Shown here: positions 33,924-41,746 of the stretch, piece after piece
How positions within the stretch are numbered: the first letter of the stretch is position 1
Layout of the letters: each line of letters begins with the position of its first letter
Assembly (NCBI GenBank): GCA_019116455.1
Contig: DXBR01000075.1
Span: 1 to 45,251, forward strand
Length of the DNA: 45,251 nucleotides
Origin: Anaerobutyricum stercoris
GTDB taxonomy: Bacteria; Bacillota; Clostridia; Lachnospirales; Lachnospiraceae
Reading direction: 5' to 3'
Program-made: the position numbers and the translations under genes
The notes under the pieces: model-generated
What the model was told of the DNA's origin: nothing
The model's database searches: none
What the model saw: the letters and a program-made list of their open reading frames with translations, nothing else

Positions 33924-35716
33924 TCCCCATACTCCCCTTGTTTCTCCGCCGTCACTCCCATATCATTGGTCCGGACAGCATTCCATGCGTTGCGCGCATT
34001 TCGAATTGCAGCACCCATTTTTTTCTTCAGTACATTAAAGTCAATCGGCTTGGCAATATGATCATCCATTCCTGCCGCCAGAGAACGTCTCTGGTCTTCC
34101 ACATAGGAATTGGCCGAGAGCGCATAAACCGGTATAAGACGGGCATCCTTCCGGTCCAGCTCCCGTATCTGTCTGGTAGCTTCCCAGCCGTCCATCTCCG
34201 GCATCTGGATATCCATCAGTATCACATCATAAAAACCTTCTTCGCTGTTCTTAAAAATCTCCACTGCCTGCCTTCCGTTAAGAACGCGATCCGTGCGAAC
34301 ACCTGCTTTCTCCAGAATCGCCATGGTAATACGTGCATTGATATCGTTATCTTCCGCCAATAAAACATGAGCGTTCTTCAGATACCGCAGTTCTTCTTCC
34401 TCGTTCGTTGTTCCGGCATCCTGCCGCAGCTCATGGCTGCCTTCTCCGGCGGTGCCGGTCTGTTCCGTCTCTGCCACAGGCAAAGAAAGAAACACCGTGA
34501 AATCACTTCCTTTTCCCACCTCGCTGTCAATGACAATCTGTCCGCCCATCTGACGAATCAGATTATCCGCGATAGACATTCCCAGGCCACTGCCGCCGTA
34601 TTTTTTAGCAATCATGCTGCTTTCCTGCTCAAACGGGCGGAAAATGTGACTCAAAAACTCTGGCTCAATCCCCTTTCCTGTATCCCTCACCTGAATCATC
34701 AGGCGGAGGTGATTATCAATCTTTTCCATCTGTCGGAAAGTAAGAATGACGCTGCCTCCCGGATCTGTAAACTTCACCGCATTGGACAGAAAATTGATAA
34801 CGACCTGACTCAGGCGCATTTCGTCACCGATGACCCGGCGGACATCGAAGCCCTCCACCCTCAGTTCGAAATGAAGTTCCTTTTCTTCAATTGTTTTCTG
34901 AAACATAGTCCGCATTTTCTGCGCCACGGCAATCAGATCAAAGCTCTCCTGCTGCAGCTCAATTTTACCGCTCTCAATGCGTGTCAGATCCAGAATGTCA
35001 TGGATTAAATGCAGCAGAAACCGGGCCAGATTCTGTGTCTTGTCCAGATATTCCTGCACTGCCTCAGTATTGGATATTTCCATTTTCGCAAGTTCCAGAA
35101 GCCCCAGAATCCCGTTCATCGGAGTACGAATCTCATGAGACATCTCTGAGAGAAACTCCGTCTTGGCGTCATTCTCCGCTCTGGCACGGGAAAGCTCCTC
35201 CCGCAGTCTGTTCTCCGTTGCCTTTCGCCTGGAAATATCCTCCATGACAATAGTATAAATATCCTCATCTTCCGCGTAACCAACCCTCAGAAATGCATCT
35301 CCCCGGCTCTCTGTCCTTCTGTTTACATAAGAAAAATCCGCCTCCAGCGGCTGCTTTCTGTCCCAGCCTCTGAAAAGTTCTTTAAGATTTCCAATCTCTT
35401 CTTCTTCCATACACCTGACAAATGCAAAAACATCGGTACAGATATCATTTTTCTCCAGACCAAATATTTTCTCCACATTATCAGACACAAAAAGAGGGAA
35501 AGCATCTGCGCCTCTGACCAGAATATACACCTGAAAAGGATTATCTGACAGGAAGGAATACAGACGTCGCGCCTCCCTGACCTGTCCATTTTTCTCCGTT
35601 CTTTTCCGAAATATATATTTTATCAGACAGACCGCCGCCAATACTGCCGCCAGCAACACAAAAAATGCCAGCAGAGTACCTGCGTTATCGGCCAGCCTGT
35701 TTGTAAATTCTTTCAT
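33920..35716 (-). CDS. hybrid sensor histidine kinase with C-terminal receiver domain
   Basis: A 598-residue membrane kinase. One hydrophobic segment (about 13-36) precedes a PAS-like sensor (about 50-165). The dimerisation domain carries the phosphorylated His (H194 in EMSHEIRTPMNGILG). The ATPase domain shows the N box (NFLSNAVKFTDPGG), DTGKGIEP and GGSGLGMSIADNLI. The receiver (about 450-565) has AEDND, D502 in ILMDIQMPEMDG, and the AKPI Lys. There is no long extracellular loop and no DNA-binding output, so a phosphotransfer partner elsewhere is likely. It heads the 13-kb envelope operon behind a strong promoter, and its stop overlaps the LRR start by ATGA. Confidence 0.95.
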   Translation of the reverse strand: MKEFTNRLADNAGTLLAFFVLLAAVLAAVCLIKYIFRKRTEKNGQVREARRLYSFLSDNPFQVYILVRGADAFPLFVSDNVEKIFGLEKNDICTDVFAFVRCMEEEEIGNLKELFRGWDRKQPLEADFSYVNRRTESRGDAFLRVGYAEDEDIYTIVMEDISRRKATENRLREELSRARAENDAKTEFLSEMSHEIRTPMNGILGLLELAKMEISNTEAVQEYLDKTQNLARFLLHLIHDILDLTRIESGKIELQQESFDLIAVAQKMRTMFQKTIEEKELHFELRVEGFDVRRVIGDEMRLSQVVINFLSNAVKFTDPGGSVILTFRQMEKIDNHLRLMIQVRDTGKGIEPEFLSHIFRPFEQESSMIAKKYGGSGLGMSIADNLIRQMGGQIVIDSEVGKGSDFTVFLSLPVAETEQTGTAGEGSHELRQDAGTTNEEEELRYLKNAHVLLAEDNDINARITMAILEKAGVRTDRVLNGRQAVEIFKNSEEGFYDVILMDIQMPEMDGWEATRQIRELDRKDARLIPVYALSANSYVEDQRRSLAAGMDDHIAKPIDFNVLKKKMGAAIRNARNAWNAVRTNDMGVTAEKQGEYGE

Positions 35717-35748
35717 ATACTCTCTCCGAAAACCATTATATTTCTTAA

Positions 35749-35778
35749 ATTATACAACCTGCCGGAGAATGGTGTCAA
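35749..35778 (-). promoter_or_regulatory. strong sigma-A-type promoter of the kinase-LRR-MoxR operon
   Basis: On the minus strand a perfect TTGACA (35778-35773) is followed by 18 bases and a perfect TATAAT (35754-35749). A second TATAAT lies at 35740-35735. The ribosome binding site GGAGAGAG follows, just before the ATG at 35716. Confidence 0.8.
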
Positions 35779-35803
35779 CGCAATCCGTAATGTTTGACCA
35801 CCT

Positions 35804-35841
35804 AAAAAATGCCAGATAACATATTTTTTGTTCATCTGGCA
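35804..35841 (-). terminator. rho-independent terminator after hydE
   Basis: TGCCAGAT (35841-35834 on the minus strand) pairs with ATCTGGCA (35817-35810) around a 16-base A/T-rich loop and is followed by TTTTTTAGG. It separates the nitrogenase-like cluster from the promoter of the envelope operon. The remaining bases up to the hydE stop hold nothing I recognise. Confidence 0.8.
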
Positions 35842-35932
35842 TTTTACGCTGTCTATATTTCTTTTTTCCGGCAGTTTTCCTTTCATCGGACGCTCTTTTC
35901 GCCGTTGGTCGCTTTCTTCGGTCTGATCCCGT

Positions 35933-36970
35933 CTATCTCAGGGCATCTCCCCGGTCCGTCACAACCTGACACCCCACGGATTCTACTTTTTTTCTGAGAG
36001 CGGCGATACTCTGCGCCGCTTCCTCTCCGGTACAGATTTTATTATCGTAAAGACTGTAATCTTTTCTGTTTTTCTCCGGAGAAAGATTTGGCATAACCAC
36101 GTTGGCTCCCGCCAGAAGGCCTTTCTCCCGTCCGAAGGGATCCATAGTGCCAAGAGCTGTCGTCGCCGGAAGCAGGACTTTCGGCAGCAGGATTCTTATG
36201 ACCGAAAGAAGAAAGATGGTCATATCCACACTTCCCGCCTTCTCGCCTGCATACCTGGTATCATGGTGCGGAATGAAGGGACCGATTCCCACCATCTCCG
36301 GCTGAAGACGATGCAAAAACAACAGATCATCCGCAATATTTACAAGAGTCTGTCCCGGCGACCCCACCATAAATCCCGCGCCCACCTGATAGCCAAGCTC
36401 TTTCAGATCGTACAGGCACTTCATCCGGTGGGAAAGACTCATTTCCTGCGGGTGCAGACTGCGGTAATGGGCTTCGTCCGCCGTCTCATGACGAAGCAGA
36501 TATCGGTCCGCTCCCGCTTCCCTGAACTTCCGGTAGCTCTCCTTCTCCCTCTCCCCGATGGACAGAGTAATGGCGCAGTCGGGATGATTCTCTTTGATCC
36601 GCCGGATCAGCTCTGTCATCCGCTCATCGGTAAAATACGGATCATCTCCGCCCTGTAGTACAAAGGTGCGGTATCCGAGAGCATAGCCTTCCCGGCAGCA
36701 GGACAGAATCTCCTCTTCCGTCAGGCGGTAACGCCGGACATTGCGGTTATCCCGCCGGATACCACAATAATAACAATTATTCTTACAGTAATTGGTAAAC
36801 TCGATCAGTCCACGGATATACACCTTGTTTCCGTAATATTTCCGGCAGAGTGCAAACGCCTCCTGACGAAGCATTTCCCGGACATCTGCGTCCCCGGATT
36901 GCTGTAAGAGCAGAACAAATTCATCCCGGGACAAAATTCTTTCTTTTATGAACCGCCTGGCGATTTCCAT
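35933..36970 (-). CDS. hydE: [FeFe]-hydrogenase H-cluster maturase HydE (radical SAM)
   Basis: A 345-residue radical SAM enzyme. The cluster-binding CX3CX2C is at C62, C66 and C69 (EFTNYCKNNCYYCGIRR). Typical HydE features follow: GYRTFVLQGGDDPYFTDE, ITLSIGERE, DRYLLRHETADEAHYRSLHP, VGAGFMVGSPGQT and IGPFIPHHDTRYA. HydE works on the Fe(CO)x(CN) precursor made by HydG to build the dithiolate-bridged di-iron unit of [FeFe] hydrogenase. Neither hydG nor hydF is in the window. The ATG at 36970 has GAGGGGA 7-8 bases upstream. It comes 37 bases after the NifK-like/TcdA fusion gene, so it closes the nitrogenase-like operon. Confidence 0.92.
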   Translation of the reverse strand: MEIARRFIKERILSRDEFVLLLQQSGDADVREMLRQEAFALCRKYYGNKVYIRGLIEFTNYCKNNCYYCGIRRDNRNVRRYRLTEEEILSCCREGYALGYRTFVLQGGDDPYFTDERMTELIRRIKENHPDCAITLSIGEREKESYRKFREAGADRYLLRHETADEAHYRSLHPQEMSLSHRMKCLYDLKELGYQVGAGFMVGSPGQTLVNIADDLLFLHRLQPEMVGIGPFIPHHDTRYAGEKAGSVDMTIFLLSVIRILLPKVLLPATTALGTMDPFGREKGLLAGANVVMPNLSPEKNRKDYSLYDNKICTGEEAAQSIAALRKKVESVGCQVVTDRGDALR

Positions 36971-37007
36971 AGATTTCCCCTCGTTTCTTCTGGTTTTGTG
37001 ACTGTTT

Positions 37008-39014
37008 TTATGGTTCCTGGGGGCGGTTCGCTCCCTCTTGACAACGCAGCTCTTCCGGGCGGTTCGCACCTTTAGAACCGACGCCCTCTCCAACGCCGGC
37101 AAGAAGATCCTTTATCACCTCTCCGGCGGCGGTCAATCCTGCCGCCGACGGCACAAAGGCGATGCTTCCCGGCGTGCGGGAGCCGGTCTTGATGGCTTCT
37201 TCTCTGGAATAGACCACCTTCAGTTTCTTAACGCCCCGTTTTTTCAGCTCCCGGCGCATGACCTTGGCCAGCGGACAGACGGACGTTTTATAAATGTCCG
37301 TCACCTCAAACCGGGAAGGGTCCAGCTTATTGCCGGCGCCCATGCAGCTGATGACCGGAATGCCCGCCTTCTGCGCCTGCATGATAATGTCGATCTTGGC
37401 CGTCACGGTATCTATGGCGTCCACCACGTAGGAATACGAAGAAAAGTCAAATTCGTCCGCCTTCTCCGGCAGATAAAAGCAAGGATGCATCGTCACACTG
37501 GCATCCGGGTTGATGGAGAGAATCCGCTCCCGCATCACTTCTACTTTTTTCCGCCCTATGGTCGCCTCGGTGGCGATAATCTGCCGGTTCAGGTTGGAAC
37601 GGTTCACCCGGTCGTTGTCAATCAAATCAAAGGCGCCGACCCCGCTTCTTGCCAGAGCTTCCACCACGTAACCGCCAACTCCGCCCACGCCGAACACGGC
37701 CACCCGGGCTTCCCGGAGCCGCCGCACTCCTTCTTCGCCCACCAGCATCTCCGTTCTGGAAAACCGTCCTTCTGACAATCCATTTTCCTCCATCCAGCGG
37801 GCGAGGAACCGAACATCCGTCAGATCCGGAATCTGCTTCCGGTAGATTCTGCCGGAAAATGCCTCGTGGGGCAGTGAATAAAACGGCACCCCTTCCGGGC
37901 AGATTGGTTCATACATGGGATCGGCAATGATTCCCGCCGCATCGGCAAGAATCTCTGCAATCTCCTCTTCACTGTCCACAAAAAGGCAAAGTCCCTCTTC
38001 CAGAAGCTCTTCCTCTGTCTCCAGCGGACAGAGCACTTTAGTCCGGCAGCCGTAGCTTTCGCTGACGGCTCTCGCCAGTGACTGACTGATGACAGCCTCA
38101 CCGATGAGATACACCGGCGCAGCGGCGGAAGCTTCCGTACGGACAGATTGCCGGGCGGTGGAAGGGTTGTCCTGGCCAGCATCCTCCTCATGGTAAGCTG
38201 CCCGGCACACTCCGTCCCGGCACGATTTTTCCAGACAGGCTAGCAGCTCATCTGCGAAAGGTTCCATCGGCATGCCGACCACATACGGCGTGCCAAACCT
38301 TTCCCGCAGCGTCTTTGCCGCCGGCAGTCCCACGGAAGATACCACCACATTGACCTCTGCCTCTCCTGCCCGGGCTATCTCCTCAGGGCTGCTGCCCATG
38401 GCGAAGGTACTTATGATCTCGCAGTCATGGGCTTCAAAAAAGGCGCGCATGGAGGACAGTGTTCCGTTGATGGAAAAGTCCAGCGGCGTCACGCCCAGCA
38501 GGTTAATTTTCCGGCGCGGCGGCCTGGAAAGCGAGGCGTCTGCCAACTCAACCGTCCTCTCCGGCGGCTCCGCAACCATGGACCGCGCCACTGCCTCCAG
38601 CGCCATCCCCGCGCCCTGCACGTAGGAATGCATGCCGTTGGTGGCAAAATAGAAAACCGACAGTCCGGTCTCCTGGGCGATGATATCCCGGATGGCCTCA
38701 AAGTCCGTCCCGATCATCATCGGCACCGGAGTGCGGACCAGAGCGATGAACCGTGGGGACAGGTCTTTCGCCGCCCGCACGATATCATCAATAAACTTCT
38801 CGTCATTTCCCATGATGGCGTCAATCTCTGACAGACCGGAGATGAACACCAAACTGTCCTGGTCGTACCAGCGGGGTTCATCGTGGGTATTGTAGGTGGA
38901 ATTGCATCCGGAAGGATCGTGGATGACCACCATACCGCCCAGCTCATAGAGGGCGGAGCAGACGCCCGAGACGTCCGCCGTATACGTTGATATGATTACG
39001 GATACCTGTTTCAT
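37008..39014 (-). CDS. NifK-like nitrogenase component 1 domain fused to TcdA (ThiF/E1-like)
   Basis: A 668-residue single reading frame with two complete modules. Residues 1-395 form a nitrogenase component 1-like chain: GGMVVIHDPSGCNSTYN with C37, FISGLSEIDAIMGNDEKFID, and a closing IIADPMYEPI, then FYSLPHEAFSGRIY. Residues about 415-640 are a full tRNA threonylcarbamoyladenosine dehydratase (TcdA): FSRTEMLVGEEGVRRL, the ATP-binding GVGGVGGYVVEALARSGVG (442 on), NLNRQI, VVDAIDTVTAKI, SCMGAGNKLDP, DIYKTSVCPLAKVMR and RTPGSIAFVPS. TcdA cyclises t6A at tRNA position 37. The ATG at 39014 overlaps the NifD-like stop (ATGA). A short repeated tail (GANRP twice) ends the protein. Confidence 0.9.
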   Translation of the reverse strand: MKQVSVIISTYTADVSGVCSALYELGGMVVIHDPSGCNSTYNTHDEPRWYDQDSLVFISGLSEIDAIMGNDEKFIDDIVRAAKDLSPRFIALVRTPVPMMIGTDFEAIRDIIAQETGLSVFYFATNGMHSYVQGAGMALEAVARSMVAEPPERTVELADASLSRPPRRKINLLGVTPLDFSINGTLSSMRAFFEAHDCEIISTFAMGSSPEEIARAGEAEVNVVVSSVGLPAAKTLRERFGTPYVVGMPMEPFADELLACLEKSCRDGVCRAAYHEEDAGQDNPSTARQSVRTEASAAAPVYLIGEAVISQSLARAVSESYGCRTKVLCPLETEEELLEEGLCLFVDSEEEIAEILADAAGIIADPMYEPICPEGVPFYSLPHEAFSGRIYRKQIPDLTDVRFLARWMEENGLSEGRFSRTEMLVGEEGVRRLREARVAVFGVGGVGGYVVEALARSGVGAFDLIDNDRVNRSNLNRQIIATEATIGRKKVEVMRERILSINPDASVTMHPCFYLPEKADEFDFSSYSYVVDAIDTVTAKIDIIMQAQKAGIPVISCMGAGNKLDPSRFEVTDIYKTSVCPLAKVMRRELKKRGVKKLKVVYSREEAIKTGSRTPGSIAFVPSAAGLTAAGEVIKDLLAGVGEGVGSKGANRPEELRCQEGANRPQEP
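37776..37791 (-). promoter_or_regulatory. possible internal ribosome binding site and TTG start for a free TcdA
   Basis: Inside the fusion gene GGAGG (37791-37787) lies 8 bases before an in-frame TTG (37778-37776, residue L413). Starting there gives LSEGRFSRTEML and a 256-residue protein, the normal size and beginning of TcdA. The cell could therefore make both fused and free forms. Confidence 0.4.
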
Positions 39015-40363
39015 ATGCAGCTGACACACCCCAATCCTTTTCGCACGATCAAATCCTTCGTGTCCTTTATATGATAAAACGCTTCCTGTATCTTTTCACA
39101 AAGCCCGCAGATGCCGGCGTAGCCGTGAAGTCCGCCGCCCTCCACCATGTTGACAAAATGTCCGGTCTGGTGGAAGTAGGCCGCTTTCTGTCCGATGGCA
39201 AGCATCCTCTCCGGCCGCCGCGCAATAATCCGCATGCCGGTGTGGATGGTGGCGCAGACCGTAAGCTCCGGTGCATAGCTTCGAAGCCAGCGGTACGCAT
39301 CTTCTTCTTCCGGCGAAAAACTGTCCGCATAAACATGCGTCACCGAAAAACCATGTTCCAAAAGCAGACGGGCCAGTCCCAGCACCCTCGGCACAGCCGA
39401 CGCATCGATGGCCACCGGCATACCGTCAAGGAGCTCCCTCGTCTCATTCAGCTTCTCTTCACATTTCTTCCGAAGCGAAGCGGTATCCGGCATCGAAAAG
39501 CCCAGCGTGTCCGCCAGTAAAGAGAGCTCCCCGTCTATCTCTTCATAATCAAAGGTCTGCGGCAGGTAGAGAAAATCCGTCTCCAGCCGGTCGGACAGCT
39601 TCTCCCCGCCCGCCTTTGCCGACGGGTAGGTGGCGATGTTCAGCACGCTCTCCGACATGGAAAGGTATTCCTCAAATGTCTCGCAGGTGGTAATATCCTT
39701 CACCGCATAGCCGCCTTCCCTCAGCATAGACAGAATCTCACAGTCCGGCTGCAGGGTCAAATCGTTGCCCACGATACTCACCTGCTTCAGATTTTTCGGC
39801 CGCTTTTCCAAACAATCATACATCGCGATACGCAGCTTCTGATCCGGCGTCATGCCGCCTTTCTGCATGATCGGGTCCATATAGCAGTCCACAAACCGCT
39901 GCTCCGGAAAACGTTCCCGCAGCGTTCTGTAAATGTATTCCAGGTCACATCCCATAAAATGGTGGATACAGACTGTAAATAGTAAAACAACCGTTGGTTT
40001 TCGTTTTAATTTATGCAAAATCTCCGACACGCCGTCAATGACCAGTTCTTCCATCTGCCCGTTAGTGATGTCATCTTCTTTTACAGCAATGGTGGAAAAG
40101 CGGTCCGCAGCATTCATTTCCGCCGCCGTCAGCACCACGCCCCGGTTACAGTTGGCCGCGCACACATAGATCTGATGAGAACCCGGAATGAGCATCCCCG
40201 TGTGTACGATATTCCAGGTCCCGTGGGCCGGACTATTGTACTCCAGCCCCGGCAGAAACGGCGTCGGCCATGCGGCATCTTTCATGAAGATACTCTCTTT
40301 TTCCGTAACGGGAGGGCTGTATTTCAGCATGGCCCCCCGATTTCCATGTATCATTTCAAGCAT
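39011..40363 (-). CDS. NifD-like nitrogenase component 1 family protein
   Basis: A 450-residue protein of the nitrogenase component 1 family. Candidate cluster ligands are C68 and C72 (IYVCAANCNRG), C132 and C139 (FTVCIHHFMGCDLEYIY) and C160. GGGLHGYAGICGLCEKI (H413) lines up with the YHGYDGF segment of NifD that holds the FeMo-cofactor His ligand. The region matching the NifD cofactor Cys reads NIATYPSAKAGGE and has no Cys. The C-terminus ends GCVSCI, a Cys pair at 446 and 449. It is thus a nitrogenase-like protein, not a canonical N2-fixing one. GAGGAG precedes the ATG. The gene is 15 bases after the NifH-like gene and overlaps the NifK-like start. Confidence 0.85.
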   Translation of the reverse strand: MLEMIHGNRGAMLKYSPPVTEKESIFMKDAAWPTPFLPGLEYNSPAHGTWNIVHTGMLIPGSHQIYVCAANCNRGVVLTAAEMNAADRFSTIAVKEDDITNGQMEELVIDGVSEILHKLKRKPTVVLLFTVCIHHFMGCDLEYIYRTLRERFPEQRFVDCYMDPIMQKGGMTPDQKLRIAMYDCLEKRPKNLKQVSIVGNDLTLQPDCEILSMLREGGYAVKDITTCETFEEYLSMSESVLNIATYPSAKAGGEKLSDRLETDFLYLPQTFDYEEIDGELSLLADTLGFSMPDTASLRKKCEEKLNETRELLDGMPVAIDASAVPRVLGLARLLLEHGFSVTHVYADSFSPEEEDAYRWLRSYAPELTVCATIHTGMRIIARRPERMLAIGQKAAYFHQTGHFVNMVEGGGLHGYAGICGLCEKIQEAFYHIKDTKDLIVRKGLGCVSCI

Positions 40364-40378
40364 CTTGATTCTCCTCGT

Positions 40379-41140
40379 TTACATTTCTTCCCGGCAGACC
40401 GCGAGGATCTGCTCTGCCAGCCTGCGGTACTCCGCCGCCATCTCGCTGTCCGGCTGCGCTTCCAGCACCGTCATGGCAAGCTCCTCGGCGTCGGTCACGG
40501 TCTCGCTGCGTGAAAGTCTTCCTATGACCCTGCTGTGAATATCTTCGCAGAGTTCCTGTACTTTCTCTTCCTCATGCTTTACATTTCTCCGGTTAAGAAT
40601 GATGCCGCCCATCTTCGCATAGCCGCGGTTTTTGAAGTTTTCCACCGCCATGGCGATGTTGGCCGCCGCGTGAATAGCCATGTTCTCCCCGGAAGTAAGC
40701 ACAAAGACCCTGTCGGCGTAGCCGCCCCGCATAGGCATGGAAAAGCCGCCGCAGACCACGTCGCCAAGGACATCATAAATGACCACATCCGGCCTATACG
40801 TCTCATAAGCACCTTTTTCTTTGAGCTTCTCCAGAGCGGCGATGATACCCCGTCCGGCGCATCCCATTCCCGGCGCAGGTCCGCCGGCTTCCACGCAGAG
40901 GACGCCCCGGTATCCCTCCATGACCATGTCGTCCAGAGTAAAATCATTCTTCCGGTCACGCACCAGATCAAGCACCGTCTCCACAGGCTTTCCATGACGC
41001 AGAAGCACCGTGGAATCCGCCTTCGGATCGCATCCGATCTGCATCACCTTAAGTCCCTGCTCCGCCATGGCCGCAGCCACGTTGGAGATGGTGGTGGATT
41101 TGCCGATGCCGCCCTTTCCGTATACTGCAATCTTTATCAT
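40379..41140 (-). CDS. NifH-like ATP-dependent reductase
   Basis: A 253-residue P-loop iron-sulfur reductase of the NifH/BchL/CfbC superfamily. The P-loop is YGKGGIGKSTTISN (residues 7-20), with the switch-like CDPKADST. The two cysteines that would hold a [4Fe-4S] cluster between subunits are C94 (PGMGCAGRGI) and C130 (DVLGDVVCGGFSMP). Such proteins feed electrons to a component 1 partner, here surely the two downstream genes, which keep the H-D-K order of nitrogenase operons. At 253 residues it is shorter than NifH (about 290), a trait of nitrogenase-like (non-fixing) groups. The ATG at 41140 has GGAG 6 bases upstream; the ATG at 41152 overlaps that site. Confidence 0.92.
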   Translation of the reverse strand: MIKIAVYGKGGIGKSTTISNVAAAMAEQGLKVMQIGCDPKADSTVLLRHGKPVETVLDLVRDRKNDFTLDDMVMEGYRGVLCVEAGGPAPGMGCAGRGIIAALEKLKEKGAYETYRPDVVIYDVLGDVVCGGFSMPMRGGYADRVFVLTSGENMAIHAAANIAMAVENFKNRGYAKMGGIILNRRNVKHEEEKVQELCEDIHSRVIGRLSRSETVTDAEELAMTVLEAQPDSEMAAEYRRLAEQILAVCREEM

Positions 41141-41197
41141 AGTTTTCTCCATTCTTTTTAATGCCGCATCTTAACGTATATCATACTTTCGCATACG

Positions 41198-41449
41198 TCA
41201 CACCTTTGCGTACGCCACCTTGGACGTCACGCCCTCCAGCCGTCCGATGCGGCCGGACAAAGTGCTGATGACATTCTGCGGCGCATCCACCACCAGACTG
41301 ATGATGTTGATGCCCCGCGCCCGGTAGGGAATCCCCATCCGGCCCACCATGTACTCGGCATATTCATGTATGATATCGTTAAGCTCTGCCGTCGTGTCCG
41401 TATTTTCCACAATAATGGACAGGACGGCGATTCTCGTTTCTGTCTCCAC
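41198..41449 (-). CDS. TM1266-family putative iron-only hydrogenase system regulator
   Basis: An 83-residue ACT-like protein. Its sequence (RIAVLSIIVENTDTTAELND, IIHEYAEYMVGRMGIPY, GINIISLVVDAPQNVISTLS, GRIGRLEGVTSKVAYAK) matches the small TM1266 family that accompanies [FeFe]-hydrogenase maturation genes. Such proteins resemble the ligand-binding part of NikR-like regulators but have no DNA-binding arm, so a regulatory role is only presumed. The start is GTG at 41449, with AAAGGA about 10 bases upstream. It precedes the NifH-like gene by 57 bases and so opens the nitrogenase-like operon. Confidence 0.85.
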   Translation of the reverse strand: METETRIAVLSIIVENTDTTAELNDIIHEYAEYMVGRMGIPYRARGINIISLVVDAPQNVISTLSGRIGRLEGVTSKVAYAKV

Positions 41450-41559
41450 GACCGGTCACATCCTTTCTGGCTGCCGCACAGCCGGTTTTGGCCCATACTT
41501 GTTCCTTGCCGCTTTCCTCACCGCAGTTTCTTTCTTTGCTGCGGCGCAGACCTGCGTTC

Positions 41560-41577
41560 TGTGAAATGTGATTCACA
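41560..41577. promoter_or_regulatory. 18-bp dyad upstream of the TM1266-family gene
   Basis: TGTGAA-ATGTGA-TTCACA has perfect 6-base arms around 6 bases. It lies about 110 bases before the GTG start, next to the palindromic element, and could be an operator. No convincing -35/-10 pair is visible between it and the gene. Confidence 0.3.
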
Positions 41578-41582
41578 GCCCG

Positions 41583-41746
41583 CTAGTGTACTGTCTCATT
41601 CATTTTCAGTATAATGACGCAGAATGAATTTTTACTCTGCAAGGCGGAAGAATGAGGCGTAGTGGCGCTACGCCGATTGATGACAACGCCGCAGATGGAA
41701 ATTCAGGCAAGTCATTATGCGAATTGTGAATGATACGGTACACTAG
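41583..41746. mobile_element. 164-bp palindromic MITE-like element
   Basis: The element is one long imperfect palindrome. Its ends are CTAGTGTAC (41583-41591) and GTACACTAG (41738-41746), then matching blocks TCATTCA, TATAATGAC/GTCATTATG and TGAATTT. The centre is GGCGTAG-TGGCG-CTACGCC (41656-41674). It has no coding capacity. The CTAG at its right end provides the TAG stop of hypE. Size, terminal repeats and lack of genes fit a MITE or a similar dispersed palindrome. No second copy is present in the window. Confidence 0.7.

Noticed and set aside
37008..41140. Classical nitrogen fixation genes (nifHDK)
   Set aside because: The H protein is short, the NifD-like protein lacks the cofactor Cys, the K-like chain is fused to TcdA, and no nifB, nifE or nifN is in view.
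41560..41577. CRP/FNR-type binding site
   Set aside because: The half-sites TGTGA and TCACA are 8 bases apart rather than the 6 of a CRP site, and the FNR TTGAT pattern is absent. It is kept only as an unassigned dyad.
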